In this document: positions 47,114-59,918 of the stretch, piece after piece | Layout of the letters: each line of letters starts with the position of its first letter | How positions within the stretch are numbered: position 1 is the stretch's first letter | Source: Cenococcum geophilum 1.58 | Lineage: Eukaryota; Ascomycota; Dothideomycetes; Gloniales; Gloniaceae | Reading direction: 5' to 3' | NCBI GenBank assembly: GCA_001692895.1 | Contig: KV748192.1 | Span: 620,001-684,000, forward strand | Length of the DNA: 64,000 bases | Position numbers and translations under genes: made by a program | Notes under the pieces: generated by a model | Database searches by the model: none | Seen by the model: the letters and a program-made list of their open reading frames with translations, nothing else | What the model was told of the DNA's origin: nothing

Positions 47114-49185
47114 GAAGACGCGGTTTGTGAAGTTACTTCCTTTGAGTCGCAGTGTGGAAGCGTGAAGAAGTTTGGCCTGATGATACCATTCTTGTGTCCG
47201 ACGTTGTAAGAGTTGGTAACTTTAGTTCACTATGGGTTACACGAGGGACTTCGTATGAAATATAGCCTTAAATGGTCAGCGTGTTCTAAGATTTGAGGCA
47301 GTCACGCAGCTCAAGGCTGTTTTGATGTATACCTCTCTATGGGTGTAGACCGGAATATCCAGCTCAGGCGGAGCTAGACTTGCGAGCATCGATAGGGACC
47401 AACAAAAACCCACAGATATCGCAGAGCCTCCGAATTAATGGTTGATTTCGGGTATAGACAGATTCTGTTCATCTGATGAGGCGATGGGTAAGGCTGTGTA
47501 TCACTATGCTGCTTTTGAGCATACCTAGCTGTCGCCTGTCGCCTTATTTTCTAAACACACCTTGATCTAAACCAAATAAATCGGAGTGTGGAGATTTCGA
47601 CATGGGGGGGAGTTGCGGGCGCAAAAGAAAAGCTGGGATAGGTGTAAGTAATACCAATGAGAATGGTTTCGACTCCCAAAGCACGCCACGTTCTGTAGCA
47701 CAGGGCTGAACGGGATCAAAGCATCGGCTTGTTCTCAAGGCCCCTAATAGAAGGCATTCTGTAGCGTTACGACAGCGCACTGTCTATAGTGTGAATACAA
47801 TCCTCCAGGTCAATGGCAAGTCACCCACTATGGCATGGTGGGCTGCACAAACTCTCTCGGTAACCAATCATGATCGCCACAAAACATTCCCGCATCAACG
47901 GTCGGGCAGCAAGACGTCCTGACACGCACGAGGTTGATCGCGAGTGCTGGAGATCAAGGCTGACGGGATGCGGTATCTCCAATAATTCGTCCATTGTCAC
48001 TAAAATGGCCGCCTCATTCTGCAGTCTCTCGGCAAAGATCTAGGCAGATATTGACAGGGAAGAAAGCAGGAAGAGGCAGTGCAATATGCCTCATGCGCAT
48101 AGGTCCAATGCTTACATAGTCATTGCCAAGGTCCGATGTCCTGTATATAGGCATTCCCCACTTTGTCCTGTTTTGTATCGCTCTTGTAGCTGGTATCATT
48201 GGACTACTAGTTGGGGGGGGGGGGGGTAATTGTGGAGTTTCATCTAGTGGATTAAGTCAGGAATTCTGGATCAAATCTACCGCCTCCATTCCCCAAAGCA
48301 GAGTTGTGTAATACAATATATTCTAAAGTCCGAGAAATAAGTCAATAAGAATTCGGTCAGGACTTCTTACTCAATGGCACTGGAATTTAGTGAAAATCGG
48401 CTCTAAGACCTAGGGTTAAGAGTCTTGCTCTTGAAATAATGTCGATATTCAGTGTTGTACTTTATTTGCTCGTCTAATGGTAAGTCTGTAAAGGATGAGC
48501 CCATTAAGTTGTGACTTAAACCCGCCTACCGGCGGTCATCTACAACTGCGTTCGATTTGGTAGTTTTTCTCCGATTCCATTCTCACTAGCTCGCTAAGCG
48601 AAACAAAAATACCATCAAATGGGAAAAGGAGAATATGAAGAGGCCCTTATTAAAGAGCCAACCTGAGAAAAGAAGAACTTAGCGGGTAAGCTTGAAGTGA
48701 ATAAATGAGTGGGATGAGAATTGTTGCGTGAGAAATTAGATGTTCCTGAAATTTGCTAAGCTTATGAATAAAACTAGACGGGGAATGCTCTACCCAGAAA
48801 CCACTTGACTATTATGCGAAGCACAAATAGATATAAAAAATTACCGTCGCTTTTATTACTGGACGTGATGCTACTATTTGAGTGGATAACGTAGCTTCTT
48901 TGTGCTTATATGAAATAATTTACGTTCGGCAGTAGTAAGGAGAGCCCGTGCAGCGGCCGGCTGGAGGCCTCGTGGTGAAGTTTCTACAGGATGAAGACGG
49001 TTCAGTGTGTCGCAGCAATTCAGTAAGCGAGAATATTAACCCGATATGTAATTAGGCGCCGTTCGGTTGCAAGAGCGTTAGATTAGATTTAAAAAGTTCA
49101 GCAGAAAGAATGCTAATGTAACACGCGTCTATGGCTTTATAAATCGCACGGACGCGTGAATATAAAGCCTTTATATTTAAATAGA
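47114..49185. other. Spacer without a supported gene
   Basis: About 2 kb of ordinary composition. It contains a 14-G run around 48215-48226 and short frames without recognisable content. No repeat or gene can be supported until the dispersed repeat at 49186. Confidence 0.4.
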
Positions 49186-49297
49186 GGGCCGTCGAAATCG
49201 GACTCTGCATCTGTACGAGGTGACTTGGCCTACACCTACTGGTCTTCGGATTCACTAGAGCTAACGCGGAAACGTCATACAGCGCGCGGGTCGAGCC
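49186..49297 (+). repeat. About 120-bp dispersed repeat, copy 3
   Basis: It begins GGGCCGTCGAAATCGGACTC and ends near GCGCGCGGGTCGAGCC. It is well preserved compared with copy 2. Immediately to its right the sequence becomes TpA-rich. Confidence 0.65.
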
Positions 49298-52200
49298 TAG
49301 GGTAAATCTATTATCTTACGCGAAAATCTTATTAATAAATACTATACTGCTAGCTCCTATATTAATTAGGACTTAAGCGTTAGCCTATTAGCCTTTCTAC
49401 TAAAGATAGTAGTTAATGGTTATACTATAATCTTAAGAGTTAGGGGTTATAATATCTAATATATTTAACGAGATCCTATAATATAGCTGTCCTAGAGAGT
49501 AACTTAACTCTAAAATATACCTTTTAGTAGTAAGCGGGAAGGGGTTCCTATAGAATATTAGTTATAGCTCTGTCCTTATAAGTAGCTTATTAAATATAGG
49601 GCTAAAACTAGATAAAGATTAGGGATAAAGATTAGGGATAGTAACTAGAAGATTAATATAGTAAATAATTGCTAGTATTAGCTGTTTATAATTGTATTAA
49701 GGTATAGGGATAGAGTAGTATCTTAAGATATAAGCCGTACTTCTGTATTTAAAGTAAAGGCCTAGCTTAATACGTTATTCTTATTTCCTTTATATAATGG
49801 TTAAATTTAGGAAAAGATACTAGGAAACCTTTCTTTTCTTAAGCTATATAGTTTATCTTTTTTTAAGCGGTAGCTTAGTAGTTTACGTTACCGTATATAG
49901 CTTTAAAAGGTCTAACTAGGCTTTATATTAAGTCTAGCTAAAAAGGTTTAATAAGGTTAGCTACCTCTTTTTCTAGTTAACTTAAGGCGTAGTAAAGTTA
50001 GTCAGCTTTAGTTGGGTAGCGATTAGTATCACTAATTGGCTTATTTTTAAGCCGGCTTAAAAAAAACCGAAGCTCTTATTATTTACTAGTAAATACTAAA
50101 GGGTTTAGTGGTTTTTTAGATTATTATAGTATAGTAGTTGGTTTAGGGTAAATAACTGCTACTAGTTTAGGGGTCGTGTTCCATATAATAGCCTCTAGGG
50201 ATAGTATTTGGTTTTAGGGCCCTAGCGTAGGCATCTTAAGGTTATAGACTTTTTCTTAGAGGGCATTAATTAATTATTAGTATTAGGCCTTGGGCTCTAT
50301 AAAACTTGGCTTTTATATCTCCACGCGGTAGAGCCTAGGAACCTAGGAGTACTATTAGTATTTTATTAGGATTGTGTTAATAGACTGTTAAAGCAAACTT
50401 AGAGATATATATACGGCTACGCAGCGACCGGCGTTACGACGTGGTAATGGTGTAAAAAATTTCGCTAGGAGGGTAAGCCATAGTAAAAAGGCTTAAGGCA
50501 TAGTGTAACCGACTACGGTACCCTGCCGAGAAACCAGGATGCTGCCTTCCAGGCAGCATCAGCACTACCCTCGTATACCTCGTATACCTTATATTACCCT
50601 GTTTCAACTACGTATTAGTCTCCCCTTTTATCTTATTTCCTACGCCGTCTTCATGTATATATACCACTTGATTTCCATAGATTTACAATTAAGTTGCTCG
50701 TTCAATTCCCATACACTGCAAAGCTTACACATAGCTATATACGTCTTTTATATACGCGTTAGTTTATTTATATTAACGGCATCTACATCTAGCGTCCCCC
50801 CTTTCTCCTATATAGTATACCCTTATACTATTCGGCACTTAAATATAGCACTTATATATGGTATAGTAATCGAACCGTATACGTCCCGGGAAGCCTATAA
50901 TAAGCCTTTTATTCCCTATCCTACTTAGTAGCCTAGACTTGCCTACGCGGTATTTCGTCTTTCTCTATATCTTTAGCTAGGGATATATATAGACGACTTA
51001 GGTTAGGGCCCTAGGACAAGATATCTAATTCTATTATAGTTTAAATTTGTCTCGCTATTTCTTTAAGGTGGAAATTATACTATAAATAGGAGAACTGTAG
51101 GCGTGTATATATATAGGGCATTTAAATGGGAGCAAGGGCAGGATAATATTAATTTTTATAGTATTCTTAATTTAAATAGAAGTATAGTATAAATGGTAGA
51201 TAGGGCAAGATAGGTAATTAGGGCACTCCCTTATAGGAGTCCCAAAGCGGCGATCTAATAGTATTTTTCCTCCTATTAATATAGTACAGGTATTATCTAG
51301 AGGGGTATATACTATATTACCTCTTACGTCTCCCTTAGAGGTTTTTTATACCTAACTTTAATAGTATTCATTTATATAGACCTAGATAGAGGCCGTGTTA
51401 AATATTAATTAAGAATAATATATAGTATTAGGCCTTTTATAAAGAATATCTATAAACCTACTATCTACTCTTTAAGTATAGTAAGTATGTCGGCTGCCAT
51501 TATAAGAGCTTTAGGTATATTTTGCATTTTAATAGTAGTATAGGTAGTTAACGTAATATAGTATTATAGAGTAAGTACGAGCAATAATAATATATAGCGA
51601 AGTAGATATTATTAAGCTAAATATATAAACTATATAATAAAGTTAAAATATTATATAAAGAAAGAAAGTAAGGAAATAGGAAGAAAGGGTATATAATATT
51701 AACTTAGTTGCTTAGTTAATATATATATAGGGCAGAATAGGGTTCAGAGAGTAGTCTTAGCAGAACTTAGTAGGATTTGGCGGACTTAGTAAAATAGAGT
51801 AGAATATAGCAGATTGCTATAAATTGCGGCGGTATAGTCCTGTAATTGGTCTCTAATTACTAAGTTAGTGGAAATAGGTAGATATATATAAGGTATTATG
51901 GGGATATTCCGTAAAATAATAGGACTAGCCTAGTTATAGTAGAAATATCTTAATAAAATACTTAATAGATAAAACTCGACGCTTTAACCAAATTCTACCA
52001 AATTCTACTAGCCTAATTGGCTTCTATAAAGGTCTACTAGATTAGTTAATTTTACTAAAGCCTATTATAACAGTGCTACGGCGCGTTACCTACTAAGTTC
52101 TACTAACCCTAACTTCTACTAACTAATTAGGATTTTCTATCCACAGGATAGAAAGTCGCTATTAGCTCACTTATTACTAGCGCCTTAGCGACCCCTTTAT

Positions 52201-52320
52201 ATTTATATTAACCCCTAAAAACCTTCTTCTTCTTTTCTTTAGCTTAGTATCTTTGTATAGTAGCAATCTATAAGCTTTATCTTAGAGACATTTATATAAG
52301 CTTATTATATTATACTAAGC
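49298..52320. repeat. Third RIP-degraded repeat block, left part
   Basis: The sequence is TpA-rich with stops in all frames. A patch at 50400-50900 is less decayed and holds a 10-bp stem hairpin and a long but compositionally odd frame. Around 51750-52110 there are imperfectly repeated and inverted ttctactaa/ttagtagga words, perhaps LTR material. No family was identified. Confidence 0.5.
50538..50560. other. Perfect 10-bp hairpin
   Basis: GATGCTGCCT, loop TCC, then AGGCAGCATC. This is a perfect inverted repeat in a GC-richer island of the RIP block. It may be part of a degraded element; no terminator or RNA function is claimed. Confidence 0.6.
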
Positions 52321-52699
52321 TCTTTTTTTTTAATTTTTTTTATATATCCATTGTATTATACTACGTACAATACTACGCATGCAGCCTCTAGGCTATGGCG
52401 CTATAGTCCTATATACATAAATCCCTTAGGGCAGCTTAATATATACTAGTAACTATATCCTAGTAGTTTATAAGCCCCTAAACTAGGGGTTTATAGTTCC
52501 TTAGTAAAATGCTAAGTTACAAGCAACTACTAGGGAATAAGAAAACGGTAGAAAACTATAAGAAATAAGAAATCCTAACGCCTTTCCCTGTTCTTTTGTA
52601 ATTTATTTCTGTTCTTTTACTTACTAATATCTCTTTTCTAGGAGCCTAGTAGGAGTTACCTCCTATAGATCCTGCTGTTATTAGCCACTTTCTAGTAGC

Positions 52700-55600
52700 T
52701 ATCCCTGTCCTACTTAGAAATAGAAAAAGCGCCTCTCTTCCTTTTTGTGTACAAAATAGCTTCTTTAGAGAGAGAGAAGAGCCTAGTTTCTTTCGCATTT
52801 CTCTTCTTTCTTCCCTATATAGGTTGCAGTCTAGTAGTAGATGTCTAGGAGTTTGTAGTGCTCTACATTCCCTAAAGCATCTACCTTCTTTATCCTCTCC
52901 TATTACTTTAGTAAAGGATTTAAAATAGCCTTTTCCTAGCTTTAGCTAGAAGAAAGCCGATTGTAGCCTTTTAGGATATTTATCCTTAGGGGCTTTAAGA
53001 GAAAAGGAATGGCTTCCTTTACAGATCCTAGTATAGTATTTTCCTTTATTCTTATTCTGCTGCCAGTTGTTTTTCCACTATTCTAGTATCTCTTCTCTTG
53101 CCGCTCTCCCTATATAGGCTAAGGAGGTATAAAAAAATTATAGTTTTCTTCTAAAAAGGCCCTTTTTTACTAGCTTATCTGCTATTTCGTTCCCATAGAT
53201 TCCTAAATGGCTAGGAACCCAGTAGAAGTTAATAGAGATCCCCTTACTAGCTAAATAGGAACAGCTTTGCGTAATTTTAAAGACTAGTTCTTGCCCCCCT
53301 ATAAGAGAATTAAGCTATAATCTTTTAATAGCCGCTTAGCTATCTATAAAGATATAGACTTATTTCTCTTCTAGTCTTTATTATTTTAGGTGTTCTAGGG
53401 CCCTATAGACTGCATAAAGCTCTGCGTCTATAATTTCTATATAGGGTCCTAGATTCTAGTTTGTTGCATATTTAATCCTATTTCTCTCCCCTATTTTATA
53501 TATAGCAGCTATATTTAATTTATTATCTTTAGAGCCATCTATATAGTATATATCTACTAGGTCCCACTCTAGGGATTCTTATAAACTTTTTACTAGTTTT
53601 AGATGTTCTTATACAGCTTCTTCTTTACTACCCCTTAAGATAGAAAAGAATGCAGAGATAGAAGGAGACCACGGTTTTTGCCATTCTAAAGAGATTCTCT
53701 CTATTTTCCAGTTTTAAATTAGCTGCTAAACTCTAGAGGCTAAAGATAGTAGCTATATCTTTAGCTATAAGAGGTACTTTATAGTAGAGTTTTTAGGGCT
53801 AGAACTAGAGCTAGAATTAGCTGCTAATTTATCCCTATCTTTATTAATCTCTTCTATATAAACCTTCTTAATTATATAGTTTTCCTTAAATTTTAGGATT
53901 CTTAATGCGTAGTTATTATAAAGCTTTTTAAATCTAATTCTAGAAAGAGGAATAGAGGCTTCAATCTCTATAGCTTAGCTAGGAGATTCTCTAAACGCTC
54001 CTAGAACTAGTTTTAGGGCCTTATTTTATAGAGATTGGTACCTATCTAGTAGGTAGTCTCTAGATTTGCTTTTCCACTAATATTATACACTATAATCTGC
54101 TATAGTGGTAACGCAAGCTATATAGAGCTGTCATAGGGCTTATAAAGATAGACCTCTTTATGTATTACCTAGTCTTCTAATTAAATAGAAGGCTGTTTTT
54201 GCTTTAGAGATTTATATTTCTATATATTGTTTAAAAGTAAGCTTAGAGTCTAGAAATACCCCTAACTACCTAACTAGGGGTTTAGGAGATATTTCTACGT
54301 CTCCTAGCTTTAACCCTTCTTCTATAGTAGTGCGTTTACTATAGAAGTATATAAGCTCTGTTTTGCTAACGTTGAAACTAATAGCAGCTTCCTTAGCTTT
54401 AGATATTAGCTCTAGCGCTATTCTTTCTAGCTTTTTATAATTAGACTTAGCTAAATTTAAGGTAACCGTAATTACAAAATCGTCCATATAGCTAAGAGAG
54501 TAGGCTCCTTCTATCTATATGCTGCAGATATTGCGTATATATAGTAGAAATAAAATAGGGGATATAGGCGATCCCTGTGGTATCCCTGTTTCTAGTTCTA
54601 CTTTTTCTTATATTTACCCATTAAAGGAGAGCTATAGCTTTCTATTGCTAAGGAAAGTAGCTACCTATTATATAAACGCTATAGGTAGTCCTAGTTCCTT
54701 ACAGATAGATAAAAGCTAGTTTTTAGAGATATGGTTAAAAGCCCCTCTTACGTCTAGGAATAACGTAGTNGCTATCCTTTNTCTAGCTTTTTTCCTACTA
54801 TTTTTAGATTNGATATTATTTAGNAGTAATAAGACTGCGTNTATTNNAGACCGCTNTNTTCTTCCTCCTAGTTGAGAATCTTNAAGTAAGCTAGTAGTAC
54901 TAGCTAGATATCCTAATCTAGTAGNAAAGATCTTTTCTAAAGTCTTTCCTAGGTAGTTTAGTAAGGAGATAGGTCTATAGGACTTTGGTAAGGAATAGTC
55001 CTCCTTATTTACTTTAGGGAGAATAACTCCTTAAGCTTCTCTCTAGACCTTTAGCTGATAGCCTAGGATAAACAAAATCCTATAGATTCTATATAGAAGA
55101 TCTTCTATAGTAGGGTAGGCCTTTTATAGAATTGTAAAAGATATCCCATCTGGTCCTAGAGCCTTTTTATTAAAGCTAAAGAAAATTGCTTATTTAACTT
55201 CTATTTTCTCTAATTCTGGCCATTCCCATTTATTGTCTATTATATAGTCCTTCCACTCTATAGGGCTAGTAGAAGGGGGGGGTTTAGGGAATAGAGTAGT
55301 TGTAAAAGCTTTACACTGGTCCTTAAAGCTTTCTACTAGTCTAGTAGTCCCGTCTTTACTATACTATAGACTAGGGATTATTCGCAATGTTCTCTCCTTT
55401 ATATATTTTAGGGTAGTAAAGACTTCCTTTCCTTATGCTTTTTCTAGGAAGCTATTCTAGCAGCTAGTCTTGGCTTCTCTTATTACATAGAAGTATTAAT
55501 TTTTGGCTTCTTTATAGGCTTCTAGTCTAGAACTTCTAGTAAGTTGTTCTTCTTAAAGTCTTCCTAGTTTTGCCATTTTTTGTCTTTTCTTTAGAAGCTC

Positions 55601-56725
55601 TTTATTCTACCATAGTTTAGAGAATTCGCAGGTTCTAGATCTAGGGATAGCTTTCTCTATTACTAGCTTTATACCTCTAGTAAGATCTATTACTAGATTA
55701 TCTACTAGTATACTTAAGCTTCTATCCCTAGGTCTATAGGAATCTTCTAGAGAGGCTAGGGGACCTTTTTCTCCTATCTTTATATAGGGGTTTTCTCCTA
55801 CTAGTTCTTCTAGTACTAAAAGTTTCGCTTCTAGTTCTAGCTCTAGAACTTACTCTTTTAAAGAGGTAGAGAAAAGCTCCTAGTTTGCCTTTTTTATAGA
55901 GAAAGGAGTTTCTTAAAGAGGGTTTAGGTATCTTTATATCTCTCTAGTAAATAGAGAGAATGCTATAGTCTTGTAATTAGATCCTGTTTCTTCTATTATA
56001 GTCCAATTATCCCAGGTATTTTCTTAGAAGTTTCCTAAGTAGAAGGCTAAGTCTATAATAGACTTTTCCCTTATATTAGATCTATAGAAGGTCCCTTCCT
56101 ATTCGTCTAAATTTAGTAGTTAGTAGTTATATTTGTCTAGCCAGTTTACTAGTTCTTTAGCCTCCCTAGTTGGGTTCCTAGCTAGCGCGTTTTACCGTTT
56201 ATGGTGTAGGTTATAGTCTCCTATTAGTACAAAAGGGAGATCTATTTCCAGTTCTAGAATGGCCCTAGAGATAGTAGTTATACTACTTCTTTAGGTTCTA
56301 GAGTTTTTGTCNAGTTGTCTCTNATTATAGATATTAAATAGTAGAAATCTTTTAAGTTGGCCATAGATTTCTAATACTATAATATCTGTATCTTTGCAGA
56401 TATCCTCCCTATTTCTATATTATAGAATACTAGAAATAGTTTTCCTTATATAGATAGCTACTCTAGGTTAAATAGCTAGATTACTAGGGAGGATTAGGTT
56501 AAATATAGGATATAGAATAAAAAAGTAGGATTCTTTTTGTCTATCTTTCTAGGTACTAGGCTCTTATACTAAAATAATATCTATTTTTTTCCTAAATCCT
56601 ATTTCTAGTAGGGTTTGCTATACTTCTTGTCTTTTTCCTACATTGTGTTGTATAAAGGAGATTTCTCCCCTAGTTTTAGAAACTAGAGAGATTTCTTCTT
56701 CTTCCTGTATAGAACCTTCTAAGCT
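52700..56725 (-). pseudogene. ORF2 of the second LINE (endonuclease, RT, RNase H), disabled
   Basis: Minus-strand readings are: ISFIQHNVGKRQEVQQ near 56680 (endonuclease start), LPFVLIGDYNLHHKR near 56220, RT motif GIPQGSPISPILFLLYIRN near 54590-54530, and catalytic YMDDFVITV near 54480 with KTELIYFYSK after it. They continue with DGSKDNKLNIAAIYKIG near 53550 and WVPSHLGIYGNEIADKL near 53215 for RNase H. The GDYN and YMDD motifs are intact, but in-frame stops remain, so the product is not made whole. Confidence 0.75.
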
Positions 56726-56744
56726 TATACTTATTAATATACTA

Positions 56745-58292
56745 GCTTAGCTGCTTTAAGAGACTTGCAGTCTTTACTATTAGCAAAGTAATTTTCTTTA
56801 CAATTGCTGTAAAGAGGGGTAGTATGCTCGCAAGGTCTTCCTATTATATTATAAGTAGAACAGGAGTGGTCCTTAGATAAATATACCGCTGCACAAAATT
56901 GACAGGCCTTAGTAGAGCATCTATCTCCTATATAGCCAAATTTTTGGCAACTTGTACACTGTGTAGTAGGAGAGACTTTTAGGTATTTAACTACCTTAGC
57001 AGCTACCCCTGCAATTAGGATTTCCTTCTACTTAAGGATTTCCTGTTTTTTCTCCTTATTTTCTATAGCAAAGACTATAGAGCCGAACCTAGTTNNTGGA
57101 TNATATCTCTTTTCCCTAGATNAGATCNATCTAGGTANTCCCTGTATTCTAATAGGATTAAANGTCTCTATTTCTTCTTTTAGAAGTTTAGAGCCTCCTT
57201 CTCCTAGGAAAGGGGAGATAGGGACGCCGTAAGCTACTACCTAAGCCCAGGGCTCTAGTTTTTATTCCCTTTTAAAAGAGAAGCAGTTAGACCAGATTTC
57301 CTTATGTTTAACTAAATACTCTATATTATATTCTTCTGTAGTTATAAAGAGAATATTCTACTTTTCTCTAGTTCTAGCTATAGTAGCTATTACTAGCTTC
57401 TCTATTTGCAGTTTAGATATAAATAGTTAATTAACTTAATTTCATAAAGAGAAGATATCTAGAGGCTGGTCCTTTTGGTCTGTAACTAGGACTAGTCTCC
57501 TTTCTTATAACTGCTTCTTTTTTCCTTTAGTAGAGGTAGAGCTAGTAGAACTAGTAGGGGGAGATAAGGAGGGAGGGGGAGAGGAAGAGGTAGTAGAGGA
57601 AGAGGTAGTAGAAGAAGAAGGAGCAAAAGTAGAAGAAGAGAGGCCCTTCTTTAGCTTCTCTGCGTAGGTTTGCGTTTTTAGGGCTACCTCCTTACGGAGA
57701 GCTCTTACTTCTTCTACTAGTCCTTTTAGGACATCTCTTTCCTTTCTTTCCTTTTCTTTTGTAAAGGGATTTTCTCCTCCTAAGACACTCTGTACGTAGT
57801 CCCCTAGTAATTTAACTTACTCTTTTTCTTTTTCTTCTTCTTTTAGCCCTATATAGGCCTGGTTTAGGTTATATAGAGCTATTTATAGGTGCTGTTTTGG
57901 AGAAGAGGTAGAGGAAGGTATACTAGCCGAAATAGGCTTAGGTATTAGTAGCCTTCTTAGTTTTGGTTCTCTTTTCTATTTTTAGAAGAAGATTGCCTTC
58001 TTTTCCTTCTATTCTTTTTCTCTACGTCCTCCCTAGATGGGTAGGGAGAAGGCGGGAGAGAAGAGGAAGAGAAGGTAGGTAAGGTAGGTGAGGTAGGTAA
58101 GGTAGCTAAGAGTTTGTTCTCGCTTGTCTCTATAGTGTCTTTACCTCTAGAAGGCTTAGTAGCCTAAGGTTCTCCTATCCTAAATAGGCTAGAGTAAGAG
58201 GGGAAAGGGAAAGTGAATTCGTTATTACTTGTCTCTATATTATCGTCTTTAGGAGGCTTTTTAGGCTTAGTAGCCTAAGGATTCTTTGACAT
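56745..58292 (-). pseudogene. ORF1 (gag-like) of the second LINE, disabled
   Basis: ATG 58292 reads MSKNP followed by a stop in place of a likely Gln. A Lys/Glu/Ser-rich region with long Ser/Thr runs (about 57640-57530) precedes three Cys clusters at 56960-56770: CTSCQKFGYIGDRC, CQFCAAVYLSKDHSC and CSNCKENYFANSKDC. The first has Tyr where the zinc-knuckle His should be (CAT to TAT). RNA-binding nucleocapsid role is known for such ORF1 proteins. Confidence 0.7.
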
Positions 58293-58459
58293 TTTATAGG
58301 GGGGTTTCCTAGTTTTTTCAGTAGATAATAACCTCCTTAGGTCTCTTATCTCCTAGTCCTAGAGGTGAAAAACTAGGCAAAAAGCCTTGCTAGTTTTTAC
58401 TATCCTTTTTTACCTTTTTTCCTTACTAATCCTACTAGAGGATTTCTAGGGAGACTCTA

Positions 58460-59916
58460 CGTAGCCGAAATAAGTGTCGGTTTGGGGCACGTGCGCGCCC
58501 CACCCAAACAAAGCCCCCTGAGTATGCCTCACAATCATAACAAACCTCACAACACCACCATTTCGCACCTAAATTTATTCGCTGTAATTACTAATTATAA
58601 CCCGAGTTACCAAGGAGCCTGCATCCCGAAAGATGCGGGCAAAATACTTTACCCTACCCCCAGAATTATACCACAACGCTAGGGAAAATAAGCATCTAAA
58701 GACTCCTCTACGCATAGGAGTTCTCTACGCCAAAATCTTTGGCCAATTACTGGGTAAGGCTATTCCTCCAGCTATTATATAGTAGGCTACTGGAATTACA
58801 GAGCGCTCTTAGTAATGTATTATGGCCTTAAAGCAATATAGAACTATATACAATTCTAGGCTAAAAATAAGAGGGAGAAATTAAGCTCTTATAAAGGAAG
58901 ACACCCACGCTATTACCGTGTATTTAGACAACCCCAATCTTAATTAAGACTTAAAATCAGCCCTATAGCAGACTATTATTTAAGAGGCCCTAAATTATAA
59001 AGATCTTCTAATGGTTCTAACTTAAAGAATAGGTCGCTAACCTCTTAGAAATAAGCTAATTTAAAGAGCCATAAAAAAGGATAAAGGGTATATTAATGCA
59101 AAGATGGAAGAAGAGAAGTAGCTTAACCTAGAATAGGCAGATAGAAGAAAGAATTAGTGCTATTTATAGCTAGAAGAAAGACCTCATCCCAAGGACTAGA
59201 ATAATATTACTTTTTATAATAAATATTACTTTAATTTAGGTGCTAAAGAAACCCATAGAATTAAGAGAAGGAGTAGTAATCTTTACCGCTATTTACCACA
59301 GAATGTTTATAGGAAGAAGGGGGTTACTAAAAAGGATAAAAAGGGGAAAGCCTAAGAGAAGAAGCATCTTAAACTGTTTAATATCTTTATTATTATTGGT
59401 AGGACCTAAAAGAAGTTCTTCTTATATAAGGTGGATAACTAGGTAGGTAAGATAAACTTAAAAGCCAATACCGAGCAGGTGTTGCCATGGCTTCTTTTAA
59501 AGTTTAATATTAAGGGAATTACTTTATGCTAGGATATAGATTTAGCGCATAAATTAAGGGAGTCTTTAGCCTAGGTAAAGGAATAGGACTTAAAGCTTCT
59601 AATATTGCCTAGTCTATTACCAGATCTATTAATTATGGAGTCCTTAGCCTATCCTATTAAGAAGAAATTTTATTTAAAGCGCGTGGAAAAGGATACAGCA
59701 TTAGAGCGTTTTATAGATATTTAGGAGAACTAAGTAGATCAGAAGAAGATTGCAGAGATATACAGCTGGTACACGAAGCGCCTACATAAGTGCATTAGGG
59801 CTGACGGGCAGATGACTCGATATTGAATTAATTTGGCTGTATTGTGGTATTGTGATCGTGAAGTATGATTTTGGTGGGTGCGCACGTGCCCCAAACCGAC
59901 ACTTATTTCGGCTACG
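58460..59916 (+). mobile_element. Tc1/mariner-type DNA transposon (1.46 kb)
   Basis: The TIRs are 37 bp and identical by eye, beginning CGTAGCCGAAATAAGTGTCG and ending in a GCACGTGCGC segment. Flanking TA is at 58458-58459 and 59917-59918. It sits at or near the 5' end of the second-family LINE. The TIRs are GC-rich and undamaged while the interior carries many stops. Confidence 0.8.
58700..59830 (+). pseudogene. RIP-damaged transposase of the 58460-59916 element
   Basis: The plus-strand reading is broken by many TAG/TAA codons. Recognisable parts are AKIFGQLLGKAIPPAI near 58731, NNITFYNKYYFNLGAK near 59200 and AHKLRESLA-like sequence near 59550, in positions expected for the DDE catalytic segments. 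Family assignment follows from the TA target and short TIRs as well as these segments. Confidence 0.55.
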
Positions 59917-59918
59917 TA

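Larger units (their letters stand above)
52321..58440 (-). mobile_element. Second-family LINE with RNase H domain, moderately RIPped
   Basis: The minus-strand element has an A-rich 3' tail at about 52321-52342. ORF1 starts at 58292 and ORF2 follows. Domain order read on the minus strand is a low-complexity gag, three zinc-knuckle-like Cys clusters, endonuclease, RT, RNase H and a Cys-rich tail. Stops occur but are much rarer than in the first LINE family. Ambiguous bases (N) occur only here in the window, in clusters at 54770-54925, 56312-56323 and 57095-57163. The 5' boundary is uncertain because a DNA transposon lies at 58460. Confidence 0.8.

Noticed and set aside
50539..50928. 129-codon plus-strand frame with hydrophobic, Ile/Tyr-rich product
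   Set aside because: It lies in RIP-degraded sequence and its composition follows the TpA bias. It starts inside a perfect hairpin, has no family resemblance and lacks flanking gene structure.
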